Made by a program: the position numbers and the translations under genes
The notes under the pieces: generated by a model
Database searches by the model: none
Told to the model about the DNA's origin: nothing
What the model saw: the letters and a program-made list of their open reading frames with translations, nothing else
DNA from: Planctomycetes bacterium SM23_32
Lineage (GTDB): Bacteria > Planctomycetota > Brocadiia > SM23-32
NCBI GenBank assembly: GCA_001303885.1
Contig: LJUE01000222.1
Coordinates: 1 to 6,192, forward strand
Direction: 5' to 3'
Length of the DNA: 6,192 bases
Part shown: positions 1-6,192 of the stretch, piece after piece
How the letters are laid out: each line of letters opens with the position of its first letter
Numbering within the stretch: the stretch's first letter is position 1

Positions 1-1
1 G

Positions 2-1171
2 CCGGCCCGGGCCTACCAGATCGGCGCCCGCAGCGTCGAGGCCGACTTCTACTACCTGGCCACGGCAACCGCCTGCCGCGCGGTGGACCTGCGGCTCATC
101 AAGGGCCTGCGCTACATGCAGGAGTGCAACTGCGGGGCCGTGCGCTGGGAAGGGGATCCCGAGGGGGGGCTCCGGGACGTGCTGGTGAGCCGCGACCTGC
201 TGCCGAGCGCAGGAGCGGGCCGGGCGCCGGCAGGAACCGTGCCGCTGGGCTGGCTTCCGCCCGAGCTGCAGACGGACCAGCTCCTGCGCTGCGCGCGCCG
301 CTGCGAGGCGGACGGCGACTATCGCACCGCCCAGCAACTGCTTGACGAGATCGGACAGATCGAGTGCGGCAGCACGGGCGAGCCATACCTAGTTCACCAC
401 TACGCGCGCGTGGCTTTCCGGCTGGGCGACCTGGCGCGGGCCGAGCGGATGTGCGGCGAGCTGATCGGGCAGGGATACGGCGCGGACAACTACGTGCGAC
501 TCGGGCGCATCTACCAGAGGTGGGGGCGGATCGAGGACGCCCTCGAAGCCTACCGGCTCGGCCTGGCCGGCATCGGGCTCACCGAAGAGGACATGGACAG
601 CGACGCGTTCCCGTTCACGTGCCACACGGACTTCGACGCCTTCCATGCCTTGGCGGGCCAGGGCGAATGCCTGCTGGCGCTGGAGCGCTATCAGGAGGCA
701 GCGCGGCTGCTGCGCAGGGCCTCCCGGCTGCGGGCGAACAGCCCGCGCCCGCACGTGGCGTTCGGCCGGCTGTTCCTGCGCCACGGGCAATGGGACAACG
801 CCGAGACGGCCTTCCTCATGGCAGCCGAGCGGGAGCGCCCGGCGCGGGATGTGGCTGTGGAGGTCGGACTGGCCGCTGCCTGCCAGGGCCGGGGCGACGC
901 GGCAGCGGCCTACGAATGGTGCCGGAAGGGCCTGGCCCGCGCGCCCGATCACGAGGGGCTGTTGCAGCGGGCTGCGCAGTGGGGGCTGGCGCTGGGCAGG
1001 CGAGAGCAGGTGGCGGCGCTGTACCGCGCGTTCCTCAGCCACCGGCCGGGCCACGTGCTGGCGCTGCTGGGGCTGGCGGCCGTCTGCCGCGCGCTGGGCC
1101 GCCACGAGGAGGCCGAGGAACTGGCCGGACGGGCCGCCATGCTGAAGGGCGACGGTGAGGCGGCCGCATAG
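2..1171 (+). CDS. Tetratricopeptide-repeat protein, 5'-partial
   Basis: The frame is open from base 2 to the TAG at 1169-1171 (389 codons), so the gene very probably begins upstream of the window. An internal GTG at 83 and ATG at 116 exist, but neither has a good ribosome binding site, and the residues before them look like ordinary protein (ADFYYLATATACRAVDLRLI). Residues about 1-85 of this reading belong to a domain I do not recognise. From about residue 92 to the end there are roughly eight helix-turn-helix units of TPR type, for example YVRLGRIYQRWGRIEDALEAY, HVAFGRLFLRHGQWDNAETAF and LLGLAAVCRALGRHEEAEEL. TPR arrays are protein-binding scaffolds. Beside flagellar genes they sometimes form the tail of glycosyltransferases or other flagellin-modifying enzymes, but no catalytic domain is visible here, so that role is only a guess. 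The gene converges on fliS. Confidence 0.85.
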   Translation, partial: PARAYQIGARSVEADFYYLATATACRAVDLRLIKGLRYMQECNCGAVRWEGDPEGGLRDVLVSRDLLPSAGAGRAPAGTVPLGWLPPELQTDQLLRCARRCEADGDYRTAQQLLDEIGQIECGSTGEPYLVHHYARVAFRLGDLARAERMCGELIGQGYGADNYVRLGRIYQRWGRIEDALEAYRLGLAGIGLTEEDMDSDAFPFTCHTDFDAFHALAGQGECLLALERYQEAARLLRRASRLRANSPRPHVAFGRLFLRHGQWDNAETAFLMAAERERPARDVAVEVGLAAACQGRGDAAAAYEWCRKGLARAPDHEGLLQRAAQWGLALGRREQVAALYRAFLSHRPGHVLALLGLAAVCRALGRHEEAEELAGRAAMLKGDGEAAA

Positions 1172-1191
1172 CGGGGCCGTGCCGACGTGTG

Positions 1192-1599
1192 TCAGGCCAC
1201 GAAGTGGCCGGCCGCCTGGTCCGATGAGGCCGCTTCGGCGCTCTCGACCACCTGTTCCCAGGCTTCACGCAGCTCGTTGAGGATCTCGATGCACTCGTCC
1301 ACCTTCTCGGCCGAGCGCTCGATGTTAGCCTCGTTCAGGTGGCGGTAGATGAAGTTGTAGAGGGTGCGCAGGTCGCTTGCCATCTCGGGCGCGGCTTCCG
1401 GGTCGAGGCAGTTGTTCAGCTCGGCCACGATGTCCTGGGCCTTGCCGATGTAGACGCCCTTGAGGGCGAAGTCGCCCTCGGCGAGCTTCTCCTTGGCCAC
1501 GGTGAGGAACTTCACCGCGCCCTCGTAGAGCATCACGATTAGCTTGCCCCGCTGCTGCGTGGTAATGGTCTGCGTCTTGTAGGCCTCTGCTGCGTCCAT
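1192..1599 (-). CDS. fliS: Flagellar export chaperone FliS
   Basis: This 135-residue protein has the usual FliS length and an all-helical composition. In the cytoplasm FliS binds the disordered C-terminus of flagellin, prevents early polymerisation and delivers it to the flagellar type III export gate. Family hallmarks are seen in order: KLIVMLYEGAVKFL (about residues 19-32), the IGKAQDIVAELNNCLD helix (about 51-66), LRTLYNFIYRHLNEANI (about 77-93) and the C-terminal ILNELREAWEQV (about 106-117). The tail after that is short and polar. The ATG at 1599 is preceded by AGAGGAG (1614-1608) with an 8-nt spacer. A second, stronger Shine-Dalgarno match lies further upstream beside the fliD stop. The gene follows fliD after a 32-bp gap, the common fliD-fliS order, and is probably translationally coupled to it. 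No T-rich terminator follows. Confidence 0.95.
   Translation of the reverse strand: MDAAEAYKTQTITTQQRGKLIVMLYEGAVKFLTVAKEKLAEGDFALKGVYIGKAQDIVAELNNCLDPEAAPEMASDLRTLYNFIYRHLNEANIERSAEKVDECIEILNELREAWEQVVESAEAASSDQAAGHFVA
1195..1209. repeat. Small hairpin at the convergent 3' ends
   Basis: GGCCAC, loop GAA and GTGGCC form a 6-bp stem overlapping the last codons of fliS. A second 8-bp inverted repeat, AGGCGGCC (1158-1165) with GGCCGCCT (1210-1217), encloses both stop codons. Neither has a T-run on either strand, so these are not standard terminators, though they could slow polymerase or protect 3' ends. Confidence 0.35.
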
Positions 1600-1607
1600 C
1601 GACGTCG

Positions 1608-1630
1608 CTCCTCTGCTGGAGTCACCTCCT
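1608..1630 (-). promoter_or_regulatory. Tandem Shine-Dalgarno sequences between fliD and fliS
   Basis: AGGAGGTGA (1630-1622) begins 1 nt after the fliD TGA and is an ideal anti-Shine-Dalgarno match, but it lies 25 nt from the fliS ATG with no in-frame start nearer. AGAGGAG (1614-1608) has the normal 8-nt spacing. The second is the working site; the first may hold ribosomes that finish fliD and support coupling. Confidence 0.55.
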
Positions 1631-1631
1631 C

Positions 1632-3320
1632 TCAGCTCTGCTGCGTAAGGCTGGCAGCCAGCTGGCTGGCCCAGTCCTGCTGGGCCTGCAACGTCACTAT
1701 CATCTCCTCCAGTCGGGCATACTTGGCGACGAGCCGCTCCCTGAGCAGCTCCAGCCTGTCCTGCTCCTGCTCGATCCTGTCGTCCAGCTGCGCGACGATG
1801 TCCCGGTAGCTCTCGTCCAGGTTGTGCAGCATCCCCTCGGAGCTGTCCAGTATCTGGTCCAGGACATCGCCGAGCCGACCGGCAATGCCCTGGGTCACAC
1901 GCACCGTGGCGGTCTGCGTCGTGCTGCCGCCGTCCCAGACGGCTTTCACGTAGAGGCTGTACTCGGGATTGCCTTCCGTGCCCACGATGTAGGGGGAGTC
2001 AACGGTGGCGCTGCGAAAGGTGGACTCGGTCGTGAGCTTGAAACGCCCCGCCGTCAGGTTGCCCCCGCCGTCGAAGTCGGCCTCCACGTCGTAGATGCCC
2101 GGCGTGGTCAGCAGCCCGCTGGCCTGGTGGAAGGTCAGGTAGTCGCTGTCGGAGTAGCCCCTGAAGCTGTCGGCAAAGAGTCGGATAACGGCCTCGAAGT
2201 CCTCCGCCAGGGCCGCGTCCAACTCGTCCTCGTCCAGCTCGATCGTGCCCAGAGCGGTGTCGTCGTCGGTGCGCCCCAGCGTCTCCAGGCCCACCTGCCC
2301 GAGGTGCGTGTAGGCATCCGTGCCGTCCAGGAAGCCCGGCGCCTCGCTGATGATGACCTCCCGCAGCATGGACTCGACCAGGTTCGCCGCGTAGTTGCCC
2401 AGCAGCTCGCCGCCCTGCTCGGTCTCCGTGTTGTAGGAGGTCTTGACGTTCAGCCAGGTCTTCAGCGCGTTGTATGACTCGACGAGGGCCTGTATCTTCG
2501 CCTTGACGCCTTCGGAGTCGGTGTTGACGGCCACGGTCACGGGCGAGCCGCTGGTGGTGGCCTGTAGGGTCAGCGTCACGCCGGTGATGAGGTCGGCCAC
2601 GACGTTGCTCTCACGTTCCAGCCAGCCGGCGGCCGGGTAGCCGTTCAGCCGGACCTGCGCGTTCTGGGCCGCCTGCACCTCGGTGAAGTCCGTGTCCCCG
2701 AAGCCGGTCAGCGTGGTGGCCCCGTCTATGGCAATCGTGTAGGTGGCGCCGGTGTCGTTGCCGCGCAGCACGAGGTGATGGGACGTGGCGCCGCCGCTTC
2801 CGTCGTCCAGCACAGACGCGGTGACGCCGGGGTTGTCGGAGTCGTTGTTGACCAGCGCGGCCAGCTCCTGGAGGGTGGTTCCGTCGGCCACGTCCACCGA
2901 GACGCTCTCGCCCGCGTAGGAGTAGGCGAAGACCAGGTCGCCGCCGCTGTCGTTGACCACCGCGTCCGCCGCGTCCAGGCCGCTGTGGATCTCCAGTTCG
3001 GCGTTGGCGAGCTGATTGATCTCCAGCGAGTAGGTGCCGGGGGTCGCGTTCCCGGAGACGGCGGCCTCGACGGTGGACGTGCTGCTGCTCTGCGCCTGGT
3101 AGGAGCGGAGTTCCTCGGCGGTGTCCATCGCTTCGACGCTGTCGCGGAGGTCGGTCAGGTAAGTGCGCAGCTCGTCGAAGGTGGCGATCTTGGTCTCCCA
3201 GGAGTCCTTCCAGTTCTCCAGGGGGGTTATGACGCGGCTGGTGCGGGCAGCTATCTCGGCCTGGATGATCAGGTTCCAGTCTATGCCGCTGCCGACCCCG
3301 GTGAAGCTGACCGTGCCCAT
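1632..3320 (-). CDS. fliD: Flagellar filament capping protein FliD (HAP2)
   Basis: FliD forms the oligomeric cap at the filament tip and guides insertion of exported flagellin subunits. The ATG at 3320 is chosen over an in-frame GTG at 3341 because the binding site AGGAAGGGA (3337-3329) lies inside the longer version, and because MGTVSFTGVGSGIDWN is the normal FliD beginning. The product is 562 residues. The N-terminal FliD domain covers about residues 3-105 (GVGSGIDWNLIIQAEI; later PGTYSLEINQLANAEL). A variable Ser/Thr/Gly-rich middle follows, then the C-terminal FliD domain from about residue 230, with ALKTWLNVKTSYN. It ends in a heptad-like coiled coil at about 500-545 and a polar tail, as needed for subunit packing. 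About residues 400-478 form a beta-rich, Gly/Thr-rich segment (GIYDVEADFDGGGNLTAG) absent from enteric FliD. It shares a sigma-54 transcript with fliS. Confidence 0.95.
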   Translation of the reverse strand: MGTVSFTGVGSGIDWNLIIQAEIAARTSRVITPLENWKDSWETKIATFDELRTYLTDLRDSVEAMDTAEELRSYQAQSSSTSTVEAAVSGNATPGTYSLEINQLANAELEIHSGLDAADAVVNDSGGDLVFAYSYAGESVSVDVADGTTLQELAALVNNDSDNPGVTASVLDDGSGGATSHHLVLRGNDTGATYTIAIDGATTLTGFGDTDFTEVQAAQNAQVRLNGYPAAGWLERESNVVADLITGVTLTLQATTSGSPVTVAVNTDSEGVKAKIQALVESYNALKTWLNVKTSYNTETEQGGELLGNYAANLVESMLREVIISEAPGFLDGTDAYTHLGQVGLETLGRTDDDTALGTIELDEDELDAALAEDFEAVIRLFADSFRGYSDSDYLTFHQASGLLTTPGIYDVEADFDGGGNLTAGRFKLTTESTFRSATVDSPYIVGTEGNPEYSLYVKAVWDGGSTTQTATVRVTQGIAGRLGDVLDQILDSSEGMLHNLDESYRDIVAQLDDRIEQEQDRLELLRERLVAKYARLEEMIVTLQAQQDWASQLAASLTQQS

Positions 3321-3328
3321 GTGGGAAA

Positions 3329-3337
3329 TCCCTTCCT
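3329..3337 (-). promoter_or_regulatory. Ribosome binding site deciding the fliD start
   Basis: AGGAAGGGA on the minus strand ends 8 nt before the ATG at 3320. It lies downstream of the alternative GTG start at 3341, which excludes that start. Confidence 0.75.
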
Positions 3338-3407
3338 GCACAGGAACAGGCTTCCCGCCTCGGCGTGAGGCCCCGGGCCGCGTTGACGGCCCTCTGAGGC
3401 CCTCTGG

Positions 3408-3422
3408 GGGGCTTCAAGCCCC
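3408..3422. repeat. Inverted repeat in the fliD leader
   Basis: GGGGCTT and AAGCCCC flank a single base, giving a compact GC-rich hairpin about 20-30 nt into the predicted fliD leader. Just downstream in the transcript the 9-mer GGCCCTCTG occurs twice (3398-3406 and 3388-3396 on the plus strand). There is no T-run, so it is not a terminator. It might be a protein site or stabilise the leader. Confidence 0.4.
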
Positions 3423-3450
3423 GGCGTCGAGCCATTGCCGGCAGCAGGGC

Positions 3451-3465
3451 GCAAAGGCCGTGCCA
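3451..3465 (-). promoter_or_regulatory. Sigma-54 (RpoN) promoter of fliD-fliS
   Basis: Read on the minus strand the site is TGGCACGGCCTTTGC, an exact match to the consensus TGGCAC-N5-TTGC, with the invariant GG (-24) and GC (-12) correctly spaced. Transcription would begin near 3440, giving a leader of about 120 nt before the fliD ATG. The site lies 10 bp beyond the flagellin terminator stem, so it restarts transcription for fliD-fliS. Upstream activator sites would have to sit in the terminator or the 3' end of the flagellin gene. Confidence 0.85.
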
Positions 3466-3468
3466 CCC

Positions 3469-3510
3469 AAAGAAAAGCGGCCTCCCGCTCGTCAGAGAAG
3501 GAGGCCGCTT
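3469..3510 (-). terminator. Intrinsic terminator of the flagellin gene
   Basis: A perfect 11-bp inverted repeat (AAGCGGCCTCC, 3510-3500 and 3485-3475 on the minus strand) with a 14-nt loop is followed by TTCTTT, giving TTTTCTTT with the end of the stem. It begins 16 nt after the flagellin TAA. The T-rich side is only on the minus strand, so it acts on flagellin transcripts and separates them from the fliD promoter just beyond. Confidence 0.9.
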
Positions 3511-3526
3511 CCCGACAGACCCGGAC

Positions 3527-4132
3527 TTAGCCGAGCAGCGTCAGGGCCATCATAGGCACGGCATTGGCCTGGACCAGCATAGCCACGCCGGCTTGAGCCA
3601 GAACCTGATTCCGGGTCAGTTGCGTGACCTCCCACGCGACGTCCACGTCGGAGATCTGCGACTCGGCTGCCTGCACGTTCTCCCTCTGGATCTCCAGGTT
3701 GGCGATCGTGTTCTGCAGCCGGTTCATCATGGCGCCGAAGTGCGCGCGGGCGGTGTCCTTGGTCCCGATCGCCGTGTTGATCGCGGTCAAGGCCGCCTGC
3801 GCGGACGCCTGAGAGGCCAGCGTCAGGGAGTCGAGGCCGAGCGTCGTCCCCGTCATGTTCTGCTGGCTCACGTAGTAGTAGTCCTCGGCCGAGCTGTTGC
3901 CCGTGCCGAAGTGGATCTTGATGGTGCCTGAGGCGTTCAGGCCGTAGATGTCGTTGAAGGTGGTGGCGTTGGCGATCCGGGTGATCTCGTTGCGCATCTG
4001 CGTGAACTCGTCGTTCATGATGGTGCGCTGAGCATCGCCGTATGTCCCGGTGGACGCCTGAAGGGCCAGCTCCTTCATACGAATGAGCTTCTCGTCTATG
4101 ACCTGCGCGGCACCGTCGAACGTCTGGAGCAT
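3527..4132 (-). CDS. Flagellin C-terminal fragment
   Basis: This is the 3' half of the broken flagellin: 201 residues if read from the ATG at 4132, which is really an internal methionine of the SMLQT motif. It contains the D1 helix DEKLIRMKELALQAS, a short central part (KIHFGTGNSSAEDYYYV) and the whole flagellin C-terminal domain at about residues 128-201, including IQRENVQAAESQISDVD and the end helix LVQANAVPMMALTLLG. The bases before the ATG (GCCTGGGTCG) hold no convincing Shine-Dalgarno, so independent translation is unlikely. It overlaps the N-terminal fragment by 37 nt. Confidence 0.7.
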   Translation of the reverse strand: MLQTFDGAAQVIDEKLIRMKELALQASTGTYGDAQRTIMNDEFTQMRNEITRIANATTFNDIYGLNASGTIKIHFGTGNSSAEDYYYVSQQNMTGTTLGLDSLTLASQASAQAALTAINTAIGTKDTARAHFGAMMNRLQNTIANLEIQRENVQAAESQISDVDVAWEVTQLTRNQVLAQAGVAMLVQANAVPMMALTLLG

Positions 4133-4320
4133 CGACCCAGGCCGGCCACTTCCGCCCGCATCAGCTCTCTGACGGCCAGGCCGGCAGCGTCGTCGTCCGC
4201 GCTGTTGATGCGAAGACCTGACGACAGGGCGTTAATGGACTCGGCCAGGTTCCGGTAAGTCGCTCCCAGGTTCCTGAGGGCGACTTGGGCCATCATGTTG
4301 TGCTTGATGACCAGACCCAT
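4096..4320 (-). CDS. Flagellin N-terminal fragment
   Basis: This is the 5' half of the broken flagellin: 74 residues, of which the first 62 are genuine flagellin D0/D1 N-terminal sequence and the last 12 (RCSRRSTVPRRS) are out-of-frame readthrough before a TAG. As it stands it lacks the C-terminal D0 helix that pairs with the N-terminal helix in the filament. It also lacks the C-terminal tail that FliS binds, so it should not be exported or polymerised as a functional subunit. Confidence 0.7.
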   Translation of the reverse strand: MGLVIKHNMMAQVALRNLGATYRNLAESINALSSGLRINSADDDAAGLAVRELMRAEVAGLGRCSRRSTVPRRS

Positions 4321-4359
4321 GGCACAGTTCCTCCAAACAGGTACACGAACAGTCCTGCG

Positions 4360-4374
4360 GGGCGGGCACCGCCC
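4360..4374. repeat. Hairpin in the flagellin leader
   Basis: GGGCGG, loop GCA and CCGCCC form a 6-bp all-GC stem in the untranslated leader between the sigma-28 promoter and the flagellin binding site. It may protect or structure the mRNA. A separate perfect 10-bp palindrome, GGCTCGAGCC (4402-4411), lies just inside the predicted transcript start. Confidence 0.4.
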
Positions 4375-4423
4375 AGCCCCCTTCCGGAGACTCAGATTCG
4401 TGGCTCGAGCCGTCTACCCCTAC

Positions 4424-4450
4424 TTGTCGGACGATTCGGCCGTGACTTTA
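4424..4450 (-). promoter_or_regulatory. Sigma-28 (FliA) type promoter of the flagellin gene
   Basis: On the minus strand TAAA (4450-4447), a 15-nt spacer and TCCGACAA (4431-4424) match the sigma-28 consensus TAAA-N15-GCCGATAA, with the -10 element right at 6 of 8 positions. The predicted start is near 4417, about 97 nt upstream of the flagellin ATG. Sigma-28 control is expected for a major filament gene, which supports the call. Confidence 0.7.
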
Positions 4451-4551
4451 GCCCCTTTTTCGAAGAAAGCGTCCGGCGGCGGCTGGGCGGGGGTCCTATC
4501 GGGGCGATGGCGGGCAGGTGCGAGGGAGGGGCAAGGGGCCGCCGCGGGGCC

Positions 4552-5919
<1,368 letters not shown>

Positions 5920-5923
5920 CGCG

Positions 5924-5930
5924 CCTCCTC
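5924..5930 (-). promoter_or_regulatory. Ribosome binding site deciding the response regulator start
   Basis: GAGGAGG on the minus strand ends 4 nt before the ATG at 5919; pairing through its first bases gives a spacer nearer 7 nt. It lies inside the longer reading that would begin at GTG 5958, so the ATG is preferred. The receiver domain also normally begins right at this point (MGLRILLVDDD). Confidence 0.75.
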
Positions 5931-6084
5931 GGGGGTGTCGTGCGGCTGCGTTCTGCACGTGAGACGGGCGAACCCGGATTCTACGCAGTGCTCCAGGCCG
6001 GCTTCAACATGGCGGCGCCGCGCCGCCTCAGACCGCAGGCGCGGGGGCCGTGCCGCGCGCTCGGCGTCCTGCGGGGCAGCCGGC

Positions 6085-6126
6085 CGGCGCGCCCACGCCC
6101 TGATGGCTGTCGTCGTCGGCGCGCCC
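6085..6126. repeat. Paired 10-bp direct repeats containing a palindrome
   Basis: CGGCGCGCCC occurs at 6085-6094 and 6117-6126. Each copy holds the 8-bp palindrome GGCGCGCC, and the copies are 32 bp apart, close to three helical turns. They lie upstream of the response regulator. Same-face palindromes fit a dimeric activator, but GC-rich words recur by chance in such DNA. Confidence 0.3.
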
Positions 6127-6192
6127 GGCGGGGGTCGTGAACGCGGGCGCGGAAAGCCGGCCTAAGGCATTCCCGAGCAAATAGTTACATTG

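Larger units (their letters stand above)
3527..4320 (-). pseudogene. Flagellin, disrupted by an internal frameshifting deletion
   Basis: The locus encodes a compact flagellin, the filament subunit, with D0/D1 regions and almost no D2/D3. The ATG at 4320 has GGAGG nine nt upstream (4334-4330). The first 62 codons match flagellin N-termini closely (LSSGLRINSADDDAAGLAVREL). After MRAEVAGLG the reading frame runs into unrelated residues and stops at 4096-4098. The rest of the flagellin resumes in another frame at SMLQTFDGAAQVIDEKL and is intact to the TAA at 3527. Compared with the family pattern GL-xQxxRNANDxI-SxxQT, about 11 codons are reduced to 2 nt, which implies a net loss of about 31 nt. 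Without the loss the protein would be about 274 residues. Both halves are well conserved with no other damage, so either the inactivation is recent or the deletion is an assembly error. Symbol choice (fliC, flaA or flaB) cannot be settled here. Confidence 0.8.
5920..6192. other. Non-coding region upstream of the response regulator
   Basis: No convincing gene is seen on either strand in these 273 bases; open frames here are GC-driven shadows. Contents are the regulator's binding site, a weak sigma-54-like sequence on the minus strand (CGGCACGGCCCCCGC, 6055-6041), two palindromic repeats, and a more AT-rich edge after about 6162 that suggests an intergenic space continuing past the window. Confidence 0.5.

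Noticed and set aside
389..1105. Minus-strand 238-codon frame opposite the TPR gene
   Set aside because: The plus-strand frame has clear TPR periodicity, while the antisense product has no family features.
3388..3422. Riboswitch in the fliD leader
   Set aside because: Only a short palindrome and a 9-bp repeat are present; no known riboswitch core or terminator/antiterminator pair is seen.
2611..3435. Minus-strand 274-codon frame overlapping fliD in another frame
   Set aside because: The translation is Arg/Gly/Pro-rich and it overlaps the conserved fliD N-terminus; it is a shadow of the true frame.
4096..4140. Programmed ribosomal frameshift joining the two flagellin halves
   Set aside because: No slippery heptamer is seen, and the conserved residues between the halves are not encoded in any frame, so frameshifting could not make a normal flagellin.
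4321..4551. Terminator for the response regulator transcript
   Set aside because: The stretch is very GC-rich with short direct repeats, but I found no stable stem followed by a T-run on the minus strand.

Overview
The window is a GC-rich stretch of bacterial chromosome carrying late flagellar genes and a two-component regulator. The flagellin type (N-terminus MGLVIKHNMMA, motif GTGNSSAEDYYYV) and the FliD with an extra beta-rich segment resemble those I know from Desulfovibrio-like deltaproteobacteria and other GC-rich Gram-negative phyla. I cannot name the organism from this window.

Layout. Bases 2-1171 (+) hold the 3' part of a gene whose product is mostly tetratricopeptide repeats; its start lies outside the window. 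It converges on fliS with only 20 bp between the stop codons. On the minus strand, reading from high to low coordinates, come a sigma-54-dependent response regulator (5919-4552), a flagellin gene that is broken (4320-3527), the filament cap gene fliD (3320-1632) and the export chaperone gene fliS (1599-1192). No tRNA, rRNA, CRISPR array or insertion sequence was seen.

Regulation can largely be read from the DNA. A sigma-28 (FliA) type promoter (4450-4424) precedes the flagellin, and a strong intrinsic terminator (3510-3469) follows it. Directly beyond the terminator is a textbook sigma-54 promoter (3465-3451) driving fliD-fliS. The neighbouring NtrC-family regulator has the GAFTGA loop needed to activate sigma-54 holoenzyme and is a plausible controller of that promoter. 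The picture fits the classic flagellar hierarchy, with sigma-54 for the cap and chaperone and sigma-28 for the filament.

Most notable observation: the flagellin has lost about 31 nt exactly where the conserved block Q-x-x-R-N-A-N-D-x-I should be. This removes the motif and shifts the frame, while everything on both sides is well preserved. It is either a recent pseudogene or an assembly/consensus deletion. Programmed frameshifting cannot explain it, because the coding bases are absent. I did not find convincing evidence of a wholly new biological system here.
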